Origin: Cronobacter universalis NCTC 9529 | Lineage (GTDB): Bacteria; Pseudomonadota; Gammaproteobacteria; Enterobacterales; Enterobacteriaceae | Direction: 5' to 3' | DNA: 64,000 nucleotides | Assembly (NCBI RefSeq): GCF_001277175.1 | Contig: NZ_CP012257.1 | Location: 2,790,001 to 2,854,000 of the forward strand | Shown: in pieces, positions 48,009-58,656 of the stretch | Layout of the letters: every line of letters begins with the position of its first letter | How positions within the stretch are numbered: position 1 is the first letter of the stretch | Made by a program: the position numbers and the translations under genes | The notes under the pieces: generated by a model | The model's database searches: none | What the model was told of the DNA's origin: nothing | The model's input: only the letters and a program-made list of their open reading frames with translations

Positions 48009-48717
48009 TCCGCGCCAGGCGCTCAAAGATGCGGTCCACCAGGATCGCCGCCAGCGCCACCAGCACCGCACCCTGAATCACATACGCCGTGTTAAACCCA
48101 CTCAGGCCGATGATAATCGGGGTGCCGAGCGTGCTGGCTCCCACGGTGGAGGCGATAGTGGCGGTGCCAATATTAATTATCACCGACGTGCGGATCCCGG
48201 CGAGCATCACCCCAAACGCCAGCGGCAATTCCACTTTGCGTAAGATTTGAGCGCGGCTCATGCCGACGCCCCGCGCCACCTCTTTTACGTCCTCCGGCAC
48301 CGCGCTTAAGCCCGCGAGCGTGCCCTGCAACACCGGCAGCAGGCCGTAAAGAATAAGCGCGACAATCGCGGGCTCGCGCCCGAAGCCCATTACCGGCACC
48401 GCAATCGCCAGCACCGCTACCGGCGGAAAGGTCTGTCCGGCGGCGGCGAGCGTTTCGGCAAGCGAGCGAAACTCTCGCCCCCACGGGCGCGTCACCGCAA
48501 TCCCCACCGCGACGCCGCAGGCGACCGACACCGCGCCTGCCGCCGCCACTAGCCCGAGATGCGAGAGCGTGAGCGCGACAAAGCTCTCCTGGAGATAGAC
48601 CGGGCGCGCCAGCCCCGGAAACAGCCAGTGGAACAGCCCTTCGCTGTGCGGCATCGCCAGCAGCAGTGCGACAAACAGCAGCGCCAGCCAGAGCAGCGGA
48701 TCGCGCAGTCTACTCAC
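47986..48717 (-). CDS. yehW: YehW, osmoprotectant ABC transporter permease
   Basis: YehW is one of two membrane subunits of the OsmF/YehWXY transporter. The 243-residue product equals E. coli YehW. It has about five or six helices and the permease EAA-type loop [22 protein letters not shown] at about residues 142-165. It is the last gene of the leftward osmF-yehYXW operon; its start overlaps the yehX stop by eight bases. Confidence 0.95.
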   Translation of the reverse strand: MSRLRDPLLWLALLFVALLLAMPHSEGLFHWLFPGLARPVYLQESFVALTLSHLGLVAAAGAVSVACGVAVGIAVTRPWGREFRSLAETLAAAGQTFPPVAVLAIAVPVMGFGREPAIVALILYGLLPVLQGTLAGLSAVPEDVKEVARGVGMSRAQILRKVELPLAFGVMLAGIRTSVIINIGTATIASTVGASTLGTPIIIGLSGFNTAYVIQGAVLVALAAILVDRIFERLARIMNRNAG

Positions 48718-49651
48718 CCCGCGCCTCCCGCTGATTCACCAGATGGCGAAAGCGCAGCACGCCGCGGTGCGCGCCGTTTGCATCCACCACCGACAGCGCC
48801 TCGCACTGGCGCTCGACAAACACCGACATCGCCTCGCGCAGCGTTAAGGTGTCCGCCACCGGCGCGCCGTCGGCCATGCCCGGCTCGATAAAGTCCGCCA
48901 CCTGTTTGAGCGACAACAGCCGCACGCCAAGCTCGCTGCGCCCGAAAAAGTCACGCACGAAATCATTGCGCGGCGCGGTGAGCAGCGTCAGCGGCGCGCC
49001 CTGCTGCACCACTTCGCCGTTATCCATCAGCACCAGATGCTCAGCCAGCCCCAGCGCCTCGTCGATGTCATGCGTCACCAGCACAATCGTGCGTCCGAGC
49101 AACTGATGTATGCGGCGCATCTCCTGTTGCAGCGCGCTGCGCGTGACCGGGTCGAGCGCGCCGAACGGCTCGTCCATCAACAACACTTCCGGGTCGGCCG
49201 CCAGCGCGCGCGCCACGCCGACGCGCTGCTGCTGCCCCCCGGAGAGCTGATGCGGGTAGCGGTCGCGAAATGCGTCAGGCGCGAGCCCAAGCAGCGCGAG
49301 CAGTTCATCCACCCGCGCCTGAATGCGCGCCTTCGGCCACTTCAGCAGCTGCGGCACCGTGGCGACGTTCTGCGCCACCGTCCAGTGCGGAAACAGCCCG
49401 ACCGACTGAATCGCATACCCCATACGCCTGCGCAGCGCTTCGGGCGAAAACTGGCGGATCTCCTCGCCCGCGAAGCGAATTTCGCCCGCGTCGTGCTCCA
49501 CCAGACGGTTAATCATCTTGAGCGTAGTGGACTTGCCGGAGCCGGACGTGCCAATCAGCACCGAGAATGCGCCTTCGGCGAATCTCAGATTTAACGCTTT
49601 CACCGCCGCGCCGCCGTTGTAAAACTTACTGACCTGCTGAAATTCAATCAT
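48710..49651 (-). CDS. yehX: YehX, osmoprotectant ABC transporter ATPase
   Basis: The 313-residue ATPase (E. coli 308) has Walker [11 protein letters not shown] at about residues 34-43, signature [14 protein letters not shown], Walker [14 protein letters not shown] and the switch histidine in LVTHD. CBS-type sequence follows at the C terminus, as in OpuCA and ProV relatives. I chose ATG 49651 ([11 protein letters not shown]), which aligns with E. coli; the frame to 49804 runs inside yehY. It overlaps yehY by eight bases. Confidence 0.96.
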   Translation of the reverse strand: MIEFQQVSKFYNGGAAVKALNLRFAEGAFSVLIGTSGSGKSTTLKMINRLVEHDAGEIRFAGEEIRQFSPEALRRRMGYAIQSVGLFPHWTVAQNVATVPQLLKWPKARIQARVDELLALLGLAPDAFRDRYPHQLSGGQQQRVGVARALAADPEVLLMDEPFGALDPVTRSALQQEMRRIHQLLGRTIVLVTHDIDEALGLAEHLVLMDNGEVVQQGAPLTLLTAPRNDFVRDFFGRSELGVRLLSLKQVADFIEPGMADGAPVADTLTLREAMSVFVERQCEALSVVDANGAHRGVLRFRHLVNQREARGE

Positions 49652-50801
49652 CTCGTTTCGTCTCCAGCGCGCCGATGGCGAGCGTAAACAGCGCGTCCAG
49701 CACCACCGCCAGCGCCACAACCGGGATAACCCCAAGCAGCACCAGATCGAGCGCGCTGCTGAGTAACCCCTGAAACACCAGCGCCCCGAAGCCGCCTGCG
49801 CCAATCAGCGCGGCCACCACCGCCATACCGACCGTCTGCACCGCCACCACCCGCAGGCTGCGCAGCCAGACGGGCAGCGCCAGCGGCACATCGACATGCC
49901 AGAAGCGCTGCCAGGCGGACATGCCCATCCCGCGGGCGCTCTCCCGCACCGCGTCGGGCACCTGTCCGAGCCCCGCCACCACGCCGCGCACCAGCGGCAG
50001 CAGCGCATAGAGCGTGAGCGCGATCAGCGCGGGCGCAAGCCCGGTGCCGGAGACGCCCAGCGCGCCGAGCGCCGGGAACGTCTGCGCCAGCCCGGCGAGC
50101 GGGGCCATCAGCAGACCGAACAGCGCCACCGAGGGCACCGTCTGAATAATATTGAGCGCGGCGAACAAGCCCGGCTGCCAGCGCGGCCGTCGGTGACACA
50201 AAATGCCAAGCGGCAGACCGATAACTATCGCGGGCGCGAGCGTGCCGAAAAGCAGCGTCAGGTGGCGCGCGGTGGCGTCATCAAACACCGTCTGGCGGTT
50301 GGCGTATTCTTTAAGCAGCGACAGCGCATCGAAGTGACCGCTCAGCAGAAGCCAGAGCGGCGCTATCCAGATCTGCGCCTGCAACAGCCAGCGCCAGAGC
50401 GGCTGGCGCGTCAGCCTGCCGATGGCGTCGCTGGCGGCAAGCAAGGAGACCGCGAGCATCAGCCACAGCCCGCTGCCAGGCGAGGTGCGCGCCAGACGAC
50501 TGCCGGTTTCGGCCAGCCGCGCCGCCTCTGCGCCGGTCACCACCAGCAGCGTGATAAAAAGCGCCTGCGCGGCAACCAGAACCAGCAGCGCGCCCGGTTT
50601 TCCGGGGACAAAAGCGAGCAGACAGAGCAAGGCCGGCAGCGCCCATAACGCGGGCGCGACGCCAGGGAAGAGCCCGGCAAGATCGAGCGGCGCGCCGGAC
50701 ACCAGCCGGTTCGGCGCGTAATTTAAAAAGGGCAACAGGGCGGCGGCGGCCAGCAGGACCGCCAGCAGCGCCAGCACCCGGTTATGACATGTAATCGACA
50801 A
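49644..50801 (-). CDS. yehY: YehY, osmoprotectant ABC transporter permease
   Basis: The 385-residue product is the same length as E. coli YehY and is the larger of the two permease subunits. An N-terminal region with several extra helices is followed by a permease core with the coupling loop [25 protein letters not shown] at about residues 285-310. It lies 29 bases after osmF and overlaps yehX. Confidence 0.95.
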   Translation of the reverse strand: MSITCHNRVLALLAVLLAAAALLPFLNYAPNRLVSGAPLDLAGLFPGVAPALWALPALLCLLAFVPGKPGALLVLVAAQALFITLLVVTGAEAARLAETGSRLARTSPGSGLWLMLAVSLLAASDAIGRLTRQPLWRWLLQAQIWIAPLWLLLSGHFDALSLLKEYANRQTVFDDATARHLTLLFGTLAPAIVIGLPLGILCHRRPRWQPGLFAALNIIQTVPSVALFGLLMAPLAGLAQTFPALGALGVSGTGLAPALIALTLYALLPLVRGVVAGLGQVPDAVRESARGMGMSAWQRFWHVDVPLALPVWLRSLRVVAVQTVGMAVVAALIGAGGFGALVFQGLLSSALDLVLLGVIPVVALAVVLDALFTLAIGALETKRDD

Positions 50802-50830
50802 AACGTGTCCCGAGGCAAACGCCGGAGGCG

Positions 50831-51739
50831 CTATTTCACCAGTCCTTTCTCTTTAAGCCACTGCGACGCCACTTTACCGGCATCCAGCCCTTCTACCGCG
50901 ATCTGCGCGTTCAGCTCCTGAAGCGTTTTCTCATCAAGCGCCTTAAAGACCGGCTCAAACCACTGTGGCATGTCCGGGTACGCTTTCAGCACCGCTTCGC
51001 GCACGACCGGCGCGGGCGCGTAAACCGGCTGCACGCCTTTCGGATCGGTGAGCGTTTGCAGGCCGAGCGCCGCCACCGGGCCATCAGTGCCATAGGCCAT
51101 CGCGGCGTTAACGCCGGATGTCTGCTGGGCCGCCGCTTTGATAGTCACCGCGGTGTCGCCGCCCGCGAGCGACAGCATCTGGTCCTGGTTAAGTTTAAAC
51201 TGATAGGCTTTTTCAAAGGCCGGCAGCGCGTCCGGGCGCTCGATAAACTCCGCCGACGCGGCGAGTTTGAACGTCCCGCCCTCTTTCAGATAGCGGCTGA
51301 GGTCGGCAAGCGAGGTCAGCTTGTTCTTCTGCGCCAGATCCTGACGTACCGCGATAGTCCAGGTATTGTTCGCCGCCGCTGGCGTCAGCCAGACCAGCTT
51401 GTTCTGTTCGGCGTCGAGCTTTTTGACTTTCTCATAGCCCTGCTGCGCGTTTTTCCACGCCGGATCGTTCTCCTGCTTAAAGAAAAACGCCCCGTTGCCG
51501 GTGTATTCCGGGTAGATATCCAGCTCACCGGAGGTGATCGCCCCGCGCACGACCGGCGTGGTGCCCAGCTGGATTTTGTTGACCGTTTTCACGCCGTGGC
51601 TTTCCAGCACCTGCAAAATCACGTTGCCGAGCAGCGCGCCTTCGGTGTCGATTTTCGAGCCCACTTTCACCGGCTCGGCCGCCTGCGCGCCTGCCGCCAG
51701 CAGTACCAGGCCTGCCGCGCTCCAGAGTTTTAGCCTCAT
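50831..51739 (-). CDS. osmF: OsmF (YehZ), periplasmic osmoprotectant-binding protein
   Basis: OsmF binds glycine betaine with low affinity in E. coli and is induced by osmotic stress and stationary phase through RpoS. The 302-residue product has a signal peptide cut after AGAQA and an OpuAC-type substrate-binding fold. Blocks such as [21 protein letters not shown] and [16 protein letters not shown] are typical. It is the first gene of osmF-yehYXW. I could not verify an RpoS promoter in the gap upstream. Confidence 0.95.
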   Translation of the reverse strand: MRLKLWSAAGLVLLAAGAQAAEPVKVGSKIDTEGALLGNVILQVLESHGVKTVNKIQLGTTPVVRGAITSGELDIYPEYTGNGAFFFKQENDPAWKNAQQGYEKVKKLDAEQNKLVWLTPAAANNTWTIAVRQDLAQKNKLTSLADLSRYLKEGGTFKLAASAEFIERPDALPAFEKAYQFKLNQDQMLSLAGGDTAVTIKAAAQQTSGVNAAMAYGTDGPVAALGLQTLTDPKGVQPVYAPAPVVREAVLKAYPDMPQWFEPVFKALDEKTLQELNAQIAVEGLDAGKVASQWLKEKGLVK

Positions 51740-51851
51740 GATTTTCCTCTTTTATCCGCTTCGCTAAGGGCTTAAGAGAAAAGCGTAGTTGATAAATCTC
51801 AGGGGGAAAGGGAAAAGACGGGAAATGGCATTTTTTAACGGGCGATGGCCA

Positions 51852-51877
51852 TAAAAAAGGGCCGGTTTCCCGGCCCT
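51852..51877 (-). terminator. Terminator of bglX
   Basis: Stem AGGGCCGG/CCGGCCCT around a four-base loop, followed by six T on the minus strand, 19 bases past the bglX stop. Confidence 0.9.
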
Positions 51878-51895
51878 CTGGTAATCAACAACCGC

Positions 51896-54193
51896 TTACA
51901 GCAGTTCGAATTCGCCCTGCTTCACGCGGGCGGAATCCAGCCCGATGAAGACGTTGAATTTGCCAGGCTCCGCGTCATATTTCATGCGCTGGTTCCAGAA
52001 TTTCAGCGCGTCGATATCGATCGGGAAGCTGACGGTCTGGCTTTCGCCCGGCTTCAGCGTGATTTTCTCAAAGCCGCGCAGCTGTTTCACCGGACGGCTC
52101 ATGGAGGCCGTGACGTCCTGGAGATACATCTGCACTGCGGTAGCACCTTCGCGCTTGCCGGTGTTGGTCACCGTCACGCTGGCGGTCACTTTGCCGTCGC
52201 GCTTCATGGTCGGCGCGGAGAGCTTCACGTCGGAAACGCTGAACGTGGTATAGCTCAGGCCGTAGCCGAACGGATAGAGCGGGCCGTTGGCTTCGTCAAA
52301 GTAGCGCGAGGTGTATTTGTTCGGTTTTTCCGGATTGTACGGACGGCCCGTGTTGAGGTGGCTGTAGTACACCGGGATCTGCCCCACCGAGCGCGGGAAA
52401 GAGATAGGCAGCTTGCCTGACGGGTTGTAGTCGCCAAACAGCACGTCGGCGATGGCGTTACCGCCTTCGGTTCCGGCAAACCAGGTTTCCAGAATCGCGT
52501 CGGCCTGCTGGTCTTCTTTCACCAGCGCCAGCGGACGGCCGTTCATCAGCACCAGCACCAGCGGTTTGCCGGTCGCTTTCAAGGCGCTGATAAGGTCGCG
52601 CTGGCTCTGCGGAATGGTGAGATCGGTGCGGCTGGACGCCTCATGCGCCATGCCCTGCGCCTCGCCCACGACCGCCACCACCACGTCAGACTGTTTCGCG
52701 ACGTTTACCGCCTCGTCGATCATCTCCTTCGGCGTGCGTTTATCCACCACCACCGCCGGCTCGTAGAGATTCAGGAAGTCAACGATGCCCTTATCGTCGG
52801 TGACGTTAGCGCCCTTGGCGTAGAGGATTTTGGCCTTATCGCCCGCCACGTTTTTCATGCCCTGGAGCAGCGTCACTGACTGATCGGCCACGCCTGCGGC
52901 AGACCAGCTGCCCATCATGTCGCGCTTGCTGTCAGCGAGCGGCCCCACCACCGCGATGGTGCCGGATTTTTTCAGCGGCAGCGTTTCCAGGCGGTTTTTC
53001 AGCAGCACCAGGCTTTCGCGCGCCACGTTACGCGCGTCGTCGCGGTGCAGGCGGCTTTCGGCGTTGGTGTCTTTCGGGTCAGAGTCTTTCGGCCCCAGAT
53101 GGCTGTACGGATCGTTAAACAGCCCCATGTCATATTTGACGTTCAGCACATGACGGGTGGCGTCGTCGAGCTCTTCCATGGAGACTTTGCCGCTCTTGAT
53201 AAGATCCGGCAGGTATTTGCTGTAGTACTCATCCGCCATACTCATATCGACGCCGGATTTGATCGCCACGCGCACCGCGTCTTCCGGGTCGGACGCCGTA
53301 CCGTGTTTAATCAGCTCTTTAATCGCGCCGTGGTCAGAAATGGTGATGCCTTTAAAGCCCCAGTCGCCGCGCAGCAGATCTTTCAGCAGCCAGCCGTCGG
53401 ACGCCGCCGGCGTGCCGTTCAGGGAGTTGAGCGCAATCATCACGCCGCCGCTGCCCGCGTCGAGCGCCTCTTTGTAGGGCGGCATATAGTCGTTGAACAG
53501 GCGCTGGGAGCTCATATCGACGGTGTTGTACTCTTTGCCGCCCTCCACCGCGCCGTAAGCGGCGAAGTGTTTCACGCTGGTCATCACCGAGTAGCGATCC
53601 GCCGGGCTTTTGCCCTGCATCGACTCGACCATCGTTTTGCCCATCATGCTGGTGAGATAAGTATCTTCGCCGAACCCTTCCGAGCCGCGGCCCCAGCGTG
53701 GGTCGCGCGTGACGTCGACCATCGGCGCCCAGGTCATGTTCAGGCCGTCGTCGGCCGCTTCATACGCCGACACGCGGCCCACGGTTTTTACCGCGTCGAG
53801 GTTAAATGAGGAGGCAAGCCCGAGGCTGTTCGGAAAAATGGTGCGCTGGCCATGCAGCACGTCGTAGGCGAAAAACAGCGGAATTTTCAGGCGGCTTAAC
53901 TGCATCACCTGATCCTGCATCGCGCGGATATCCGGGCGGGTCACGGTGTTGAAAATCGCGCCGACCTGACCTTCTTTGATCATGTCCCGAATCGCTTCTT
54001 TCGGATTATCCGGCCCGACGCTTATCAGACGCAGCTGGCCGATTTTCTCATCGACCGTCATTTTTTTGAGTAAATCGGTGACAAACGCATCCCGCGCTTC
54101 GGGCGTCAGCGGATGCTCGCCGAAAGGTTCAGACGCCAGGGCCGGTTGCAGCGCAAGGCTCACGGCCATACCCACAGAACAAAGCCATTTCAT
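51896..54193 (-). CDS. bglX: BglX, periplasmic beta-glucosidase (GH3)
   Basis: BglX hydrolyses beta-glucosides in the periplasm. The 765-residue product is the same length as E. coli BglX. It has a signal peptide (MKWLCSVGMAVSLALQPALA), a GH3 N-terminal barrel with the nucleophile Asp in GITISDHGAIKEL, and a GH3 C-terminal domain with VVVAVVGEAQGMAHEASSRTDL. A fibronectin-III-like domain ends the protein. It is monocistronic and divergent from dld. Confidence 0.96.
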   Translation of the reverse strand: MKWLCSVGMAVSLALQPALASEPFGEHPLTPEARDAFVTDLLKKMTVDEKIGQLRLISVGPDNPKEAIRDMIKEGQVGAIFNTVTRPDIRAMQDQVMQLSRLKIPLFFAYDVLHGQRTIFPNSLGLASSFNLDAVKTVGRVSAYEAADDGLNMTWAPMVDVTRDPRWGRGSEGFGEDTYLTSMMGKTMVESMQGKSPADRYSVMTSVKHFAAYGAVEGGKEYNTVDMSSQRLFNDYMPPYKEALDAGSGGVMIALNSLNGTPAASDGWLLKDLLRGDWGFKGITISDHGAIKELIKHGTASDPEDAVRVAIKSGVDMSMADEYYSKYLPDLIKSGKVSMEELDDATRHVLNVKYDMGLFNDPYSHLGPKDSDPKDTNAESRLHRDDARNVARESLVLLKNRLETLPLKKSGTIAVVGPLADSKRDMMGSWSAAGVADQSVTLLQGMKNVAGDKAKILYAKGANVTDDKGIVDFLNLYEPAVVVDKRTPKEMIDEAVNVAKQSDVVVAVVGEAQGMAHEASSRTDLTIPQSQRDLISALKATGKPLVLVLMNGRPLALVKEDQQADAILETWFAGTEGGNAIADVLFGDYNPSGKLPISFPRSVGQIPVYYSHLNTGRPYNPEKPNKYTSRYFDEANGPLYPFGYGLSYTTFSVSDVKLSAPTMKRDGKVTASVTVTNTGKREGATAVQMYLQDVTASMSRPVKQLRGFEKITLKPGESQTVSFPIDIDALKFWNQRMKYDAEPGKFNVFIGLDSARVKQGEFELL

Positions 54194-54386
54194 AGGATTA
54201 ACTCTCTTTTAGACGCAGCCGCAACGTTGCCGCCACAAAGAATAAGGTGTGCAGTGTGCCATAAGCCTTAGCAGGGAAGAAGCCAAACGCAAGTTTATAC
54301 GCTGATTTTTCAACCTTTTCGGACTTGTTGAGAAATTCGCGGCTATGCTTAGAGACGTGCGTTTTCTCTGCCACAAGGAGTGGAAC

Positions 54387-56138
54387 ATGACCCTGACACC
54401 AACCTCCGGTAACCATGAGGTTATCGCGGAGCTGACCCGCATTACCGGCGCCAGCCATCTTCTCACCGACCCGGCCAAAACCGCCCGTTACCGCAAAGGC
54501 TTTCGCTCAGGCCAGGGCGAGGCGCTGGCCGTCGTTTTTCCCGGTACGCTGCTGGAATTATGGCGCGTTCTGGAAGTTTGTGTCGCCGCCGACAAAATCA
54601 TTCTGATGCAGGCGGCCAACACCGGCCTGACGGAAGGCTCGACGCCGAACGGCAACGACTACGATCGCGACATTATTATTATCAGCACGCTGCGCCTCGA
54701 TAAGCTGCATCTGCTGGATAACGGCGAGCAGATCCTCGCTTACCCCGGCACCACGCTCTGGCAGCTGGAGCGCGCGCTGAAGCCGCTTGGGCGCGAGCCG
54801 CACTCGGTGATTGGCTCCTCCTGCATCGGCGCGTCGGTGATGGGCGGCATCTGTAATAACTCCGGCGGCGCGCTGGTGCACCGCGGCCCCGCCTATACCG
54901 AAATGGCGCTGTTCGCGCAGATAGACGACACCGGGCGGCTGCGTCTGGTAAACCATCTGGGCATCGATCTCGGCCAGACGCCGGAGCAGATCCTGGGCCG
55001 CCTTGACGATGACCGCATTGATCCGACCGCCGTGCGCCACGACGAACGCCAGGCCTCCGACCGTCATTATATTGAGCGCGTGCGCGATATCGAGGCCGAC
55101 AGCCCGGCGCGCTACAACGCCAACCCGGAGCGGCTCTTTGAAGCCTCCGGCTGCGCCGGTAAGCTCGCCGTGTTCGCGGTGCGTCTTGATACTTTCGAAG
55201 CCGAAAAACGCCAGGAGGTGTTTTATATCGGCACCAATCAGCCGGACGTGCTGACCCACATTCGCCGCCATATTCTCGCCAGTTTCCAGAGCCTGCCGGT
55301 CGCGGGTGAATATATGCACCGCGATATCTACGACATCGCCGAGCGCTACGGAAAAGACACATTCCTGATGATCAACAAGCTCGGCACCGACAAAATGCCG
55401 TTCTTCTTTACCACCAAAGGCCGCACCGACGCCTGGCTTGAGAAAGTGCCGTTCATCAAACCGCACTTTACCGACCGCGTGATGCAAAAACTGAGCGGAT
55501 TATTCCCCGGTCACCTGCCGCCGCGCATGAAAAGCTGGCGCGATAAATATGAGCATCATCTGCTGCTGAAAATGGCGGGCGACGGCATTGAAGAAGCGCG
55601 CAGCTGGCTGACGAGCTTCTTTAAAGAGGCCGAAGGGGATTTCTTCGCCTGTACGGCAGAAGAAGGCAGCAAAGCGTTTCTGCACCGCTTTGCGGCGGCG
55701 GGCGCGGCGGTGCGTTATCACGCGGTGCACGCCGACGAGGTGGAAGATATTCTGGCGCTGGATATCGCGCTGCGGCGCAACGACACCGAGTGGTTCGAGC
55801 ATCTGCCGCCGGAAATTGACAGCAAGCTGGTGCACAAGCTCTATTACGGCCACTTCTTCTGCCATGTGTTCCATCAGGATTACATCGTCAAAAAAGGCGT
55901 GGATGTGCACGCGCTGAAAGAAGAGATGCTGGCGCTGCTGCGCGAGCGCGGCGCGCAATACCCGGCGGAGCATAACGTCGGCCACCTTTACGAAGCGCCG
56001 GAGAGCTTAAAACAGTTTTATAAGGCCAATGACCCGACGAACAGCATGAACCCCGGCATCGGCAAGACCTCAAAGCAGAAATACTGGGGTGAGCCGGACG
56101 GGATCGCACAAACGCCAGGGGAGCAGACCGCCCGCTGA
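54387..56138 (+). CDS. dld: Quinone-dependent D-lactate dehydrogenase
   Basis: Dld is a peripheral inner-membrane flavoprotein that oxidises D-lactate and passes electrons to quinones. The 583-residue product (E. coli 571) has the FAD-binding PCMH domain with QAANTGLTEGSTPNG and VIGSSCIGASVMGGICNNSGG, and the Dld-specific membrane-binding C-terminal part. I chose ATG 54387, with AAGGAG six bases upstream; ATG 54345 lacks a site. A terminator follows. Confidence 0.96.
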   Translation: MTLTPTSGNHEVIAELTRITGASHLLTDPAKTARYRKGFRSGQGEALAVVFPGTLLELWRVLEVCVAADKIILMQAANTGLTEGSTPNGNDYDRDIIIISTLRLDKLHLLDNGEQILAYPGTTLWQLERALKPLGREPHSVIGSSCIGASVMGGICNNSGGALVHRGPAYTEMALFAQIDDTGRLRLVNHLGIDLGQTPEQILGRLDDDRIDPTAVRHDERQASDRHYIERVRDIEADSPARYNANPERLFEASGCAGKLAVFAVRLDTFEAEKRQEVFYIGTNQPDVLTHIRRHILASFQSLPVAGEYMHRDIYDIAERYGKDTFLMINKLGTDKMPFFFTTKGRTDAWLEKVPFIKPHFTDRVMQKLSGLFPGHLPPRMKSWRDKYEHHLLLKMAGDGIEEARSWLTSFFKEAEGDFFACTAEEGSKAFLHRFAAAGAAVRYHAVHADEVEDILALDIALRRNDTEWFEHLPPEIDSKLVHKLYYGHFFCHVFHQDYIVKKGVDVHALKEEMLALLRERGAQYPAEHNVGHLYEAPESLKQFYKANDPTNSMNPGIGKTSKQKYWGEPDGIAQTPGEQTAR

Positions 56139-56184
56139 TTCTGGCAGGCTGTTTTCTTTTTAAGCGCAGGCATAATATATCCTC

Positions 56185-56218
56185 CATGCCGCCGGAGCCC
56201 TCCGGCGGCATGTCTTTT
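56185..56218 (+). terminator. Terminator of dld
   Basis: Perfect 12-bp stem CATGCCGCCGGA/TCCGGCGGCATG around GCCC, followed by TCTTTT. It ends just before the ribosome binding region of the acetyltransferase gene, so it may also limit read-through into it. Confidence 0.82.
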
Positions 56219-56230
56219 GAGGATACAGGT

Positions 56231-56785
56231 ATGGCTGTTGTGGAAAATCTCACGGCGTCAAAAGCCGCGATTCGTGACGTTACGCCGGGGGATATCGACG
56301 CCATTCGCGCCATTTATGGCTGGCATGTCGAACATGGCCGCGCCTCCTTTGAAGAAACGCCCCCCACGCTTGACGAGATGACCGCGCGCGTCAACGCCGT
56401 CACGCAGCAGGGCTTGCCCTGGCTTGTGGCAGAGATGGACGGCATTGTGGTCGGCTACAGCTACGCCTCGCCCTGGCGTGCGCGCCCTGCGTATCGCTAT
56501 ACCCTCGAAGAATCGATTTATATCGACGCCAGCATGGTCGGGCGCGGCATCGGCAGCCGTCTGTTACACGCTCTTATTGAGCGCTGCGAGCAAGGCCCGT
56601 GGCGTCAGCTGATGGCGGTGATCGGCGATGGCGAGAATAATCGCGGCTCGACGCGTCTGCACCGGCTGCTGGGGTTTGAAGTGGTGGGGAGTTTGCGCAG
56701 CGTCGGGTTTAAATTCGGCGGCTGGCGCGACACGCTGATTATGCAGCGTCCGCTCAACCAGGGAGACTGGACGCTGCCGGAATAG
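56231..56785 (+). CDS. GNAT-family acetyltransferase of the Pat/YncA type
   Basis: The 184-residue protein matches the phosphinothricin/methionine-sulfone acetyltransferase group. It has IRDVTPGDIDAIRAIYGWHVEHG at the start, PTLDEMTARV, GYSYASPWRARPAYRYTLEESIYI and the acetyl-CoA loop GRGIGSRLLHALIE. Members acetylate amino-acid analogues; the real substrate here is unknown. I chose ATG 56231 with GAGG upstream; the frame opens at 56186 inside the dld terminator, so the longer form is unlikely. It converges with pbpG, one base away. Confidence 0.9.
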   Translation: MAVVENLTASKAAIRDVTPGDIDAIRAIYGWHVEHGRASFEETPPTLDEMTARVNAVTQQGLPWLVAEMDGIVVGYSYASPWRARPAYRYTLEESIYIDASMVGRGIGSRLLHALIERCEQGPWRQLMAVIGDGENNRGSTRLHRLLGFEVVGSLRSVGFKFGGWRDTLIMQRPLNQGDWTLPE

Positions 56786-56786
56786 C

Positions 56787-57719
56787 TTATTCGACGCTGT
56801 TGTTCGCCATCTGCGCCGCTTTCTGGCGTTTATAGCTCAGCGCCGCTTCAGGCACCGGTTGCGCCTTGCCGGTTTCAAGCCAGGTGCGCAGGCGGCTGGC
56901 GTCGGCAAAGTGGGTGTATTTGCCGAAGGCGTCCATCACCACCAGCGTGACCGGACGGTTTTTAATCAGCGTGCGCATCATCAGGCAGTGCCCCGCCGCG
57001 TTGGTAAAGCCGGTTTTGGTGAGCTGAATATTCCAGTTATCGCGGTAAACCAGATGGTTGGTGTTACGGAACGGCAGCGTATACGCCGGGTTCGAAAACG
57101 TCGCCATCTCTTCGCGCGTGGTGCTGAGCTGCCCAATCAGCGGATACTGTTTGGTCGCGATTAACAGCTTCGTAAGATCGCGCGCGGTCGAGACGTTGTG
57201 GATGGAGAGCCCCGTCGGCTCCACAAAGTGCGTGTTGCGCATGCCGAGCGCTTTCGCTTTGGCGTTCATGGCGCGGATAAACGCGTCGTAACCCCCTGGA
57301 TAGTGGTGCGCAAGGCTTGCGGCCGCGCGGTTTTCCGAGGACATCAGCGCCAGCAGCAGCATATTTTTACGGCTGATCTGGCTGTTTAAGCGTACCCGCG
57401 AATAGATCCCTTTCATTTCCGGCGTGTGGCTGATATCCACCGTCAGCATCTCATCCAGCGGCAGGCTGGCGTCGAGCACCACCATCGCGGTCATCACTTT
57501 GGTAATCGACGCTATCGGGCGCACCAGATCCGGGTGGCTTGAGAACAGCACTTCATTGGTGCGCAGATCGACGATCATGGCGCTGCCGGAAGCAATTTGC
57601 GGCTCGGCGGCGGACACGGACGACGCGGCGGCTTTCGCGGCGGCCAGCGCCGGAGCGGAAAGCGGCGCGGCCAGCAGCAGCGCGAGACTTAACAGGGAGA
57701 GACGAATTTTTGTCGACAT
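56787..57719 (-). CDS. pbpG: D-alanyl-D-alanine endopeptidase PBP7
   Basis: PbpG cleaves D-Ala-mDAP cross-links in peptidoglycan. The 310-residue product has a signal peptide (cleaved after ALA, about residue 27) and all three penicillin-binding motifs: S71-I-T-K74, S-E-N in [10 protein letters not shown] and KTG in [10 protein letters not shown]. Length equals E. coli PBP7. It is probably monocistronic. Confidence 0.96.
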   Translation of the reverse strand: MSTKIRLSLLSLALLLAAPLSAPALAAAKAAASSVSAAEPQIASGSAMIVDLRTNEVLFSSHPDLVRPIASITKVMTAMVVLDASLPLDEMLTVDISHTPEMKGIYSRVRLNSQISRKNMLLLALMSSENRAAASLAHHYPGGYDAFIRAMNAKAKALGMRNTHFVEPTGLSIHNVSTARDLTKLLIATKQYPLIGQLSTTREEMATFSNPAYTLPFRNTNHLVYRDNWNIQLTKTGFTNAAGHCLMMRTLIKNRPVTLVVMDAFGKYTHFADASRLRTWLETGKAQPVPEAALSYKRQKAAQMANNSVE

Positions 57720-57885
57720 GGCGAAAGTTCGGAAAATAATTCACGCGCGTAATTAAACGCACCGCCACCAACGGAAAAAGCTATTGATGGCTGGCGCGGG
57801 CATCATACTCCGGCCTTCGCATTTCCCGCTACAGAAGATTCAGCGCCAGGCGCGGCGCCGCTGGTTTTTACGCCAGCGGCTCACG

Positions 57886-58473
57886 TCAGAAGAGACGATA
57901 ACCGTAGCCCCACAGCAGCACGGTCAGCGCCAGCAGCACCTCCAGCAGCAGCACGCCGATGGCGAGCGTCGAGCCGGAAAAGCGCAGCCCCTCTTCCTGG
58001 TTAATATTGAGAAACGCCGGAATGCCGATATAGAGCAGGTAGCCGGTATAGAGCAGCGCCAGCGTGCCCGCCAGCGCGCAGAGCCACACCAGCGGATAGA
58101 GCGCCACCACGCCGCTTAAAAAGAGCGGCGTCGCCACATAACCCGCGAACACCATACAACCGGCAAGCGACGGACGGTGCGGATAGTCGCGCGCCATCCA
58201 CCAGATGACCCGCCCCATCACCGCCACGCCTGCCAGCATCAGCGCGTAGAACAGCACGGCCAGATAGAAACCGGTAAAGAGCGACAGCTTCACGACGTTG
58301 CCGTCGCCGAAATCCCAGCCAATCTGGGTGGTGCCGATAAACGCGCACAGCACGGGAATGGCCGCCATGATGAGTACGTGGTGGGTATAGTGATGCGACA
58401 CGGTTTCGTTTTCGCGGCGAATCACCTGCATTTCACGAAAAGGATGGGCCAGAAGCCCCCAGACATGGTTCAT
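57886..58473 (-). CDS. yohC: YohC, Yip1-family inner-membrane protein
   Basis: The 195-residue product matches E. coli YohC in length and sequence (MNHVWGLLAHPFREMQVI at the start). It has about five transmembrane segments, beginning around residues 33-53 and ending at ALTVLLWGYGYRLF. Function is unknown. I chose ATG 58473, which aligns with E. coli; the upstream ATG 58488 would add five residues. It is divergent from yohD. Confidence 0.94.
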   Translation of the reverse strand: MNHVWGLLAHPFREMQVIRRENETVSHHYTHHVLIMAAIPVLCAFIGTTQIGWDFGDGNVVKLSLFTGFYLAVLFYALMLAGVAVMGRVIWWMARDYPHRPSLAGCMVFAGYVATPLFLSGVVALYPLVWLCALAGTLALLYTGYLLYIGIPAFLNINQEEGLRFSGSTLAIGVLLLEVLLALTVLLWGYGYRLF

Positions 58474-58656
58474 AACGCCCCCTGACACAAACCGCCCGGA
58501 ACGGGTGCTTTAAGTATAATTCAGCCTGCGTGATTAAAAAGTAAACAGCACAAAAACACGCGGACCGATGCGCGCGCAGGGTGTCGCGGGCGCGTTATAC
58601 TTTCGGTTTCGCGCGTGGCGCGAAGAAAGCCTGACAAACGGGAGTAAGTGGAATTC